Positions 51,201 to 60,200 of a stretch of DNA of 64,000 nt are shown in pieces. The translations under genes and the position numbers were made by a program. The notes under the pieces are model-generated. The model searched no databases. It was given only the letters and a program-made list of their open reading frames with translations, and had not been told where the DNA came from. The DNA comes from Promerops cafer (Eukaryota > Chordata > Aves > Passeriformes > Nectariniidae), in contig VZSE01002737.1 in assembly GCA_013398275.1 (NCBI GenBank), positions 1,350,481 to 1,414,480 of the forward strand, in the 5' to 3' direction. The first letter of the stretch is position 1; each line of letters begins with the position of its first letter.

Positions 51201-54200
51201 GAGGGAGATGATAGTCTGTGCTTTGATCTTCCCATCTCAAAAGGCTTGAAATGTCTGAGGAGAGTGTCTCAACATGATGTAGTTGTCTGTAGCATGCATC
51301 CTGTTTCTCAAGGACTATGGGTTACGTGCCCAGCTCTCTGCTGGAAGGTCTAATGCTGGCTGCCCTGCTCTGAGCCAGGAAGGGCTTTCCCGTGCCAGGA
51401 AGAAGGCTTCAGCCTTGCAGGTCAGCCTGGCACAGAGCAGTGCTGCTGGGCTCTGTATCCTCTTCATTTGTGCAGAGAAAACTCGTATTTCTGGACAGCT
51501 CCAAGTTGTTCTTTGCAAATTTGCCCTAAAGGTCCTGGTCCTGCTCCGTTAGAGGCTCTATAAACAAGAGAGTAGTTTTCTCAAGTAATGCAGGGACTAA
51601 ATATAACACAAAGCACACACTGGGGTGTAACAGATGGGGGAAAGCACGAGACTATAGTAGTCAATGTAAAAAGCATCAGTCACAGCATGACTTTGTTGGA
51701 TTGCCTTTGGAGTAAATATTGCCTCATTCCCCAACACTCAGCAATGTGTGGAGGGCTGTCAAGGAAGTTGCAGGAGTTGGACAGTAAATTGCAACTGGGA
51801 TTAGTTCAGACTTCAGCTGATGGTACTTGGAGCCTGCCATGGAGATTTGGAGGGCTGAATTGCCTGTGCACTTAACATGCAGACTGCATGAAAACTAAGA
51901 AATTGCAGCCTTTTCTTTCCCCTGCTGAAAACTGTTATTAATTTTACTTGGTTTTTATTTAACCAAGTGGGGAGTTTTTGGAAGCAACTTTGTCCTGCCA
52001 TGGCAGTTCTCTTCCTCTTCTAAAACTCCCTGTGCTCTAAAACTAGAGTTTTTGGCATTCTCCAAACTGAAATGGGGGAAGTATAAAGAGAAAAAAGAAA
52101 AGCAAAACCGTAGAAGAAAGCCCCTATGGAACAGTTCTGCTTTCTTACAGATGAAACATATGGAGGGCTGTTCAAATTATCACTTACAGGAAGGCCTCTT
52201 ATATCACTAAAAATGTGATTCTGCTTGGAGCTTCCTGCTCTGTTTTTGCCTCAGCAGTCCTCCTTTTCTCAGATGTGCCATTGCTGCTGCCCTCCAGGGG
52301 TTTGCTAGAACCTTCAGAGCCACTGTGGTTTGGAGAAGCTCTCAGGACACGTGTTTGTCCTCTGCCCTCCCAGACACACCCATTCAAGTCAGCAGCTTGA
52401 GGTGGCAGCTGAGATGTAACTGGGTCTCACAAGGTGCCTGCTTTTTTTAAGTGTTAGCAGTGTCCCTGGGAACACCTACCTTGGGCAGTGCAGTGGTAGA
52501 CAGGTTTACCCCTCCTCACCTTGGCCAGGCAACCACAGAGCAGCTCCTACAGGCTGCCATGCCCGGAAAAAGCTGCCACGTGTCCTCACACCAGCCTGGG
52601 GCTGCCAGGGATCTCATTGCCACAGTGCAGGGTTCTGGGGGACCCTGCTGGGGATCTCTCCAGAAATTATGTCAGAAGACATTTTCCAGTTCACCTGCTG
52701 CATCATCACACTGGATGTTGCCATTTGAGGCATGCAGAATTTTTATGATTCATCTGTTTATTTTCTTCCCACACATTTCAGGCACGTTCAGAACATGAGT
52801 GAGATAAAGACTGATGTGGGGCGAGCCCGAGCCTGGATAAGACTTTCCCTGGAGAAGAAGCTTTTGTCTCAGCACCTGAAGCAGCTGCTTTCCAACCAGG
52901 CACTTGCAAAGTAAGCCAGCTCTTTTCTTCAAACCTTCACTTTCATGTTGTGAAAGTGGTGTCTCAAGGTGCTGCTGCTTGGGGTACAGCCAGGCACCCT
53001 GTTTGGGTACTGTGGTTTCCAGCTAGAAGTGATTGACGGGCAGGGGGGAGCTGGGAGAGGTGGTACGGCCCATCCAGCAGGAGAAAAGTCTGCTCATCTG
53101 CATGGAAAACACATCCCAGATTTCAGGAAGGAGGCCTTAGTTCTTGGTCAGATCCTTGCACTGATCCAAGCTGCACTGCAGCCCTGCAGATCCTTGAACT
53201 GACAGAGTGGTGGGAGGACTCTGCTGCTGGTGGGTGCATCCTGCTGGGTTTTCTGTCGCAGCAGGGAGCAGAAGGAAGATGAGGTTATTAGATGAGATCG
53301 TTCCACAGTGGGAAGGTATGGGGGAAAAAATGAGGTTGCTGTGTGTTGGTTCAGATCTGCTGCTGTGAGTAGTGTTAGTTTTTACCTGTGCTTTGCAGCA
53401 AACCCCAAACTGAGATGAACTCAGTAGCCTTGCTGTGGGAGTGTGGAGCCAAGAGTGCTGTGTAAAACAAATGTAGCACATTGACATGCCCTCTGTGGGT
53501 TTCTAGCAGCTTCTGTTATTGGGGAGTCATACCTCCCATTAAGAGACACTCTTCATTTGGTGTTTCAAGATTCAAACACCTTTTAAGACACATGGTGCTT
53601 TTTCAACAGCAACAACAAAAATGCCATGTGCTTGTTTCTCCCAGGAAACTTTACAAGCGTTACGCTTTCCTGCGCTGTGAAGAAGAACGGGAACAGTTTC
53701 TGTATCACCTGCTCTCACTCAATGCTGTGGATTATTTCTGCTTCACAAGCGTCTTCACTACAATCGGTGAGTTGGAGAATCAATTTTTTTCCCCCTGACT
53801 AAGAATTAGTTGCTGTCATGGTTTGTAGGAGATGATGTTGCTGGTGCCAGAGTAGCTGAGCCCTTATCTGGAGGCCTTGCTTGTTGCTGCAGGGCTCCTG
53901 GGTGCTGGGTGTTGCTCTGGGAAACCAGCTGGAGAGCCAAAGTTGAGTGGGAGTGCTCTGGATAAGAGCATTGCACAGCAGGGAGTGCTGCTGCTCTCTG
54001 TATGGTTTATTTCAGCTTCCCTCCCAGACAAGTCCTCTACCTCCTAATGCTTCTTTCTGGCCTTCGTTAAGTGTTCATCCTAGCAGTCTGCTCTCCTCAG
54101 ACTGAGGAGGAGATGGAGTATTGGAGGATGAAATACTTTGTGCTCCTCTGTGTATTTTAAATCTCATTTTGTCTCTTCTTAAATGCCAGAAAGATTCCCT

Positions 54201-57200
54201 TTCTCACTCTCTCTTGTAAGGAGGAGAGCAGAGATTGGATTGATATTTGGAAATGAATCTTTGTCTCTCCGGTACTGGACAATGCAGAAAAAGCAAGATC
54301 CCATTAGATGACCTAATTATTTGGACACACCTGGGCAGCTGTTATTTTTAATTTTCTTGCCTGTTCAGAGTGAAGTGAAGCGAGTTTTACATGGCTGTCA
54401 AAACAGGCACTCCTTCTACCTTTTCTCCTCTTAAAGCAATAAATCCCCTCAGAACTAGCACAGTGCAAAGAGATTTATTCATCCTTGATTACCTCATTTC
54501 TGTGGGGCATCCAGCTTAACAGCTTTCTCCTGTAGGACAAGTGCTTGGGATTTGAGGGTATTTTTTTGAGTGCAGTATGACTGGCTGGCGCACAAAGGTA
54601 AAAGAGGCTGGCTTAGCTTCCCCAGTCAAAAAGACAGCTTGTGAAACATATGGGGAGAGTGGGTCTTGCAGTGCGAGAGGTGCAGTGTCAGAGTCAAATC
54701 CAAATTGGGGTGGGTGGCAGTCCTTGTCTTCAGCAGGTATGGGTGGTACAGATTTAAAAGCAGAAGAGTAAGAGAATAAGAACAGGAATAAGAATGGAGG
54801 GCGATGTCCACAGAGACACCAGACCTGAGAGTCTGGCTGTGGTGTTAGCAGCCATGCCAGCATTTCCTGTTGCAGCCTTTCAGTACTTGAATGGGGGCCT
54901 ATAGGAAAGATGGGAACGAACATTTTATCATTTACCTGTTGCAGTAGGACAAGGGGTGATGGTTTTAAACTAAAAGGGGGTCAATTTAGGTTTGATACAA
55001 GGAAGAAGTTTTTTTACATTTTGGGTAGTGAGACCCTGGCACAGGTTGCCCAGAGAAGTTGTGGATGCCCCGTCCCTGGGAGTGTTCAAGGTCAGTTTGG
55101 GCAGGGCTGTGAGCAGTCTGGTCTGGTTGGAGATGGCCCTGCTCACTGCAGGGGGTAGGACTAGACGGCTTCTAGAGGTCCCTTCCACAGCAGGCTGTTG
55201 AGTGACTGCGACACTGCTTTCCCCCGTGACCTGCCGTGTGCCCCATCCTCCGCAGGCGGGTTCGTCCCGTTCCGCGGCGGCTCCGGCGCCGCCCCCGCGC
55301 TGTCCCGGCTGTGCCGCGGGGCTGCAGCTCCACCGTGCGGCACCGCTGCCCTTCGCCCCCGCCGACAGCGGGAGGGGTCTCCTGCTTCGCTTCTGAGACA
55401 GGCAACGAGGGCTTGCCTTCAAGGGAAAGGCGTGGTTTGCCCCAGAAATTGCGTTTACTGTAAGGGGGAAAAAAAACAGATGAAGACTAACGTACTTCCC
55501 CCTCTGCCTGTTCTCAGTGATCCCTTACAGGTCAGTGATAATTCCCATCAAAAAACTAAGCAATGCAATAACCACATCAAACCCATGGATATGTGTGTCA
55601 GGAGAACTGGGAGACAGTGGTGTCATGCAGATTCCTAAAAACCACCTAGAAATGACGTTTGAGGTGAGTATGTGCTCTTCACGTTTTGCTTTCAATTTGA
55701 AACATGCTTGCAAAGAAATACTAATTTGTTAAGGAGTTTTTAAGAGCACAGCATTTCAGATTCTGTCTTGATTTTCAACGTGACTGTAGGTTCAAATATG
55801 TATGGGAAAATAGCCTGCCCCTCTTGTGTGAGATGAAGATTCCTGTGAGCACACACCACTTTTAACCACACGCCTTGCTGCTGTCCCTGTCCAGCCCAGA
55901 ATTCCTCACCTTGCCTATCTATTTCCACATCTCATTTCCTTCCACATCTCCTTGCCTAATTTTCCCTTTCAGTGCTCATTTCCACCTCTTCATCTCCCTT
56001 CCAAGCTTCTTTTCCCTTCTTTCACTCCCTCTTTCCACTAACCACCACTCAGGTCCCTTTCGACCTCTGACCAGTCCCAAATTTCCTCTCAGCCTGTTGT
56101 CTGGCATTGCTCTTCAACATCCCAGCCTCAGGTGCTGTCGGTGGCACACCGGGAGCTGCCATCCCCCCTGGGCTCTCCCGCCTAGGCTTGCTGGGCTTTT
56201 CTCTTTGCTTTCCCTCTGCTTTCCCACCCAGCAATTGCAGGCTGGCTCGGTGCCATGCCAAAGCAGCTGGTAGTGGGAATTGCAGGGAAAGCCCCATCAA
56301 GCTCCTCTAGCTCCGGGCTGTACCATGTCCATTAAGGAGTGATTCTGTAGGAAAATCTGCTACTGAAATTGAGGTTGCATCCACTGAGCATAAGCAGACT
56401 GATCTTCAATAACAATAGCAAAAAAAGCCTCTTGCCAAATATAGGTCGATTTTGACAAAGAGAGGATAGTTTTGAGATAAATGCCCACGTCTCATTCAGA
56501 TATTACTATTTTGTAGAAAAGATCTTCAGGCTTCCAACAGGCAAAATGACATATTGAGATATTTCTAAGGACCATATTGATGCTGTTCTGGATTATTCCT
56601 TTGGCTGAAACTTTCCTAAAATATCGACTTGGGTAGCCACCCACTTACAGAAAATGTCAGCCCAAGCTGCTTGTTTGGCAGCATCAGAAGCAGTGAAAAC
56701 CAAAGTCTTTCAAGGGAAGTGTTTAGGTGACATTAACAGATGTTGTTGCCAGCCCCACCTACAATTACATCTTGCACTGGAATTCACAGTGCCTTGTTTT
56801 CCTTCTTCTGTGTGTTTGTGATGCTGAGTCTCATGTTAGTGATTTTTGTTTGGCCCAACAATAAGCAAATCAATCTTTGAAAATAATAAAGAATCTAGGG
56901 ACTGCTGCATAGTGTGGAGTGAGTCAGCTGAAGGTCAGTATGCTCCAAATGGATTTTTGGAAAGCTGTTTTTTGTATTGAAGATGTATTTCTTCTGCAAA
57001 AGCACACCTTTTTATCACCTTACTTAGGAATGTGTAATTAATACTTCCCAGAAATATCCAGAGTGAGTGCTCCCAACAAAGAATGTAATCTCTCCACAAG
57101 CTTTTAACAATTTCATTTCTTTTCTCCCATCTTAAAATAATTATGCTGCTTTTGAAAATGCTCTGCATGTTTGGTTGAAAATACTTGTCCTATAAATCAA

Positions 57201-60200
57201 AGAAACCTAGAAAACTGAAGAAAAGCCTATATTTGACCATATGCGTGCATGTGGTGGGGGTGTGTGTTGTCTGTTCTTTTTTAAATGAAGCAAAAACTGT
57301 TACTCATTTCAGTGCCAGAACTTGGGGAAGCTGACGACCGTTCAGATTGGTCATGACAACTCAGGGCTACTGGCCAAGTGGCTGGTTGATTGTGTCATGG
57401 TCAGGAATGAAATAACGGGACACACGTACAAGTAAGCAACAAGTTGTAATTTTCCTTGTCTGAAATTCCTGTGGAATTTAGAGAAAGCACGAAGGCATTC
57501 ACCTTCTCCTTAACTCTGATAGGGGCTGATTTGGGTCCCTGATAGGGTTGGGTTGGTCTCCCCCACCCCTGGTTCTCTCATTTCAGAAAGCCTAGTTGAA
57601 GTCAGATAATCTGATAAATATTAAATGAAATTTGAGTGCAGGATTTTCCTTGCATTTTTCTGAGACAGGACAGACAGTATGGGTACTTTTGAAGTGATTC
57701 GTATGTTTGTGTCTAATAATTAGACCTCTTGATTTAAAGTAGTGTGGTAAAATTGTGCACAAATTAACTCTTTAAATCCCAAGAGCTGAAATGATGCTCT
57801 GGGGGAAATATTAAGAAAATAAAAGGTTTTGATGATTTCTTAATCTTATATTGAGCACCTCTGTGTCAAAATGGTCTCCTAATTCTCCATCAGTTTTACG
57901 AAACGTGGCTAAGCAGACTCAATTTTTTTAAAAATATGAACTCGGAAAACTGCAATTCAGAGAGGTAAGCTCCAGATCTCAGAGTTGGCCACAGTGTATA
58001 GGGAAAGTAGGAGGACATGGGATAAAATGACTGGGTATGGACATGTGCATGGATTTCATTAGGGCTGTGTATGGGCTCCAAAGGTACAGCAGTAAAATGT
58101 GAGGTGAGGTGCGAGTATGAGGAGATGTCACAGCCTCAGCTGGGTGGGAATTCTGTGGGGATTTGGTTATTAATCATCACAACGCTCTTAAGGGCTGCAC
58201 ATCAGTTGTGGTTGCAAGTGCAAAATAACTCGTCAGAAAACAAGATGTGGACCATAAAATACGTGTGTGGCCCAAGCTTTGCATGTTCCCCTGTTTCTAT
58301 GGATGATCAGTTGTGGTGCAGGGGCTGCTCCTGCAGAGCTCTGCTTGGTGAGAATTTTCTGGGAGCAAAGTATTCCCTGCCTGTTAGCAGTGTTTTTTGG
58401 GAGCCGGCTGTCCCCCAGCTTTGAGATCAGGCTGCTGTGTGTCAGTGTGTGAGCTGTGCTTGTCCTGGGGGCGCTGCAGGTTCCCCTGTGGGCGGTGGCT
58501 GGGAAAAGGCGTCGATGATGGCAGTCTGGAGCGAATCCTCATTGGAGAGCTGGTGTCCTCCACGTCCGACGAAGAGCTGGGAAAGCAGTGCCGCACCCCG
58601 CCCCAGCAGAAATCTCCCACTGTGACTCGGCGGCTGAGCATCACTTCCCTCACTGGGAGGAACACCAGTAAGTCCTTGCCTTCCTCCCCAGGGTCATAGG
58701 GAAGGGGTCAGCTGCCAACTGCTGGGGAAAAAGGCCTCTGTGAACTGGAGGGTTCATCCTGAAGCAAGGCTTGGTGGAGAGCAGCAGCTGCAAGCTGATG
58801 TGCTTTTCCTGCCTTCCCTGGTTGGTGTTTGCTGTGTGACGTACACGTTGCCTCTCTCAATGTCCCCTTTTGACTGTTGAGAGATAATAATCTCTTTCTT
58901 TGGAGCATGGAGATATGAGATGAGGGAGGAGGAGGCAGCAGAATTTGCAGTAGCTGATGCTGCTCAGCCTCCCAGCTCACTGTGCAGTCTATGGGAAAAC
59001 AAGCAGCTCAGAGCTTGATGTGGCTGCTGAGAGCTGCCTTCTGGCAAAGCTTATCTCTGCAGGGACCCTAGAGCACATCAACCTCACATCCCTAAAATTA
59101 GCTTTTATGAGTAGCTGCACTTGGCTGCAACAGGACACTGGACTGTGAGGGTCACATGAGGCATTCTCTGCTAAAGCCCAGAGATGGGACACTGTAGATC
59201 CTGTTCATATGTCTGTCCAGCTCCTGTAAAATTAGGGGACGTGAGTGCTGACATGTCAAGCAAGGAACAATTCACCTTCAGCTAGTCTGCTCTCCATCAT
59301 TTCACAGAGCCTAATGCAGGGCAGATCCAGGAGGGAATCGGGGAAGCCGTGAACAATATTGTGAAACACTTCCACAAGCCAGAGAAAGAGGTAATTCCTA
59401 CTTTTCATTACTTGCCTGCAAATTTTTATAAACAGAAATGGCACTGAAGTACCCGCAGATATACTGCCTTTAGATCTGAAGTTTCTGGCATCCAAACAAG
59501 GCAAGTTGTACTTACCCACCCTCCCTTTTCCACAGAGAGGGAGCCTTACCATTCTGTTGTGTGGAGAAAATGGTCTGGTTGCAGCACTGGAGCAGGTCTT
59601 CCACCATGGATTCAAATCAGCTCGCATTTTTCATAAGAATGTCTTCATCTGGGATTTCATAGGTAAGCTGGTACATGATTTGGAGGAGAAGGTTTAGGGC
59701 AAAATGGCTCCTCACATGCAGACCTTGGATTCTCATCAGCTAGGGTGCTATTTCTCCTGCCAAGCACCTGCTCCAGGTTGCTTAAAGTCAATGAGAAACC
59801 CGACAGCAGGTGAGAAACCTGTGTAAGAGTATGAGTCTGTGCAGAAATTTAAGAGCTCCTCATTCAAACAGCTGCTTTTCTGAGAGAAAGAAGGTAGGCT
59901 GGAGGCTGGGGTAGAGGAGCAATCGGTGTTAGGGGGAGAGCTAGGAAAGGGCGGGGAGTGAAAAGTTTGGATTCCTGGTTTATTGGAACTGGTCTTCTGG
60001 TGATCTTTACCTGTAGGCCTGTGCAGGGGTAATTGAAGATGTACTTCCTCCCTTAGAACAGGCTTGCAGGTGGAGATGTTCAGCCTGAGGGTAAGTGCTT
60101 ACTCAGAAAAAGTGAAAAATCAATGCTGATGGTATCACTTACAGTGAAACCATTGAGGGATGCTCTGGTGCTGCTCCTTGGTGTTACCTGTGTTAGACAT

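Larger units (their letters stand above)
53767..55517 (+). other. DENND5B: DENND5B intron 14
   Basis: This 1.75 kb intron contains a plus-strand CR1 copy (54866-55208) directly followed by a CpG-dense block (55250-55392), both listed separately. Acceptor is tgcctgttctcag. Confidence 0.85.

Noticed and set aside
55256..55392. The CpG-dense block as an additional coding exon
   Set aside because: There is an AG before it and the frame is open, but no convincing GT donor follows, and the peptide (Ala/Arg/Pro-rich) looks composition-driven.
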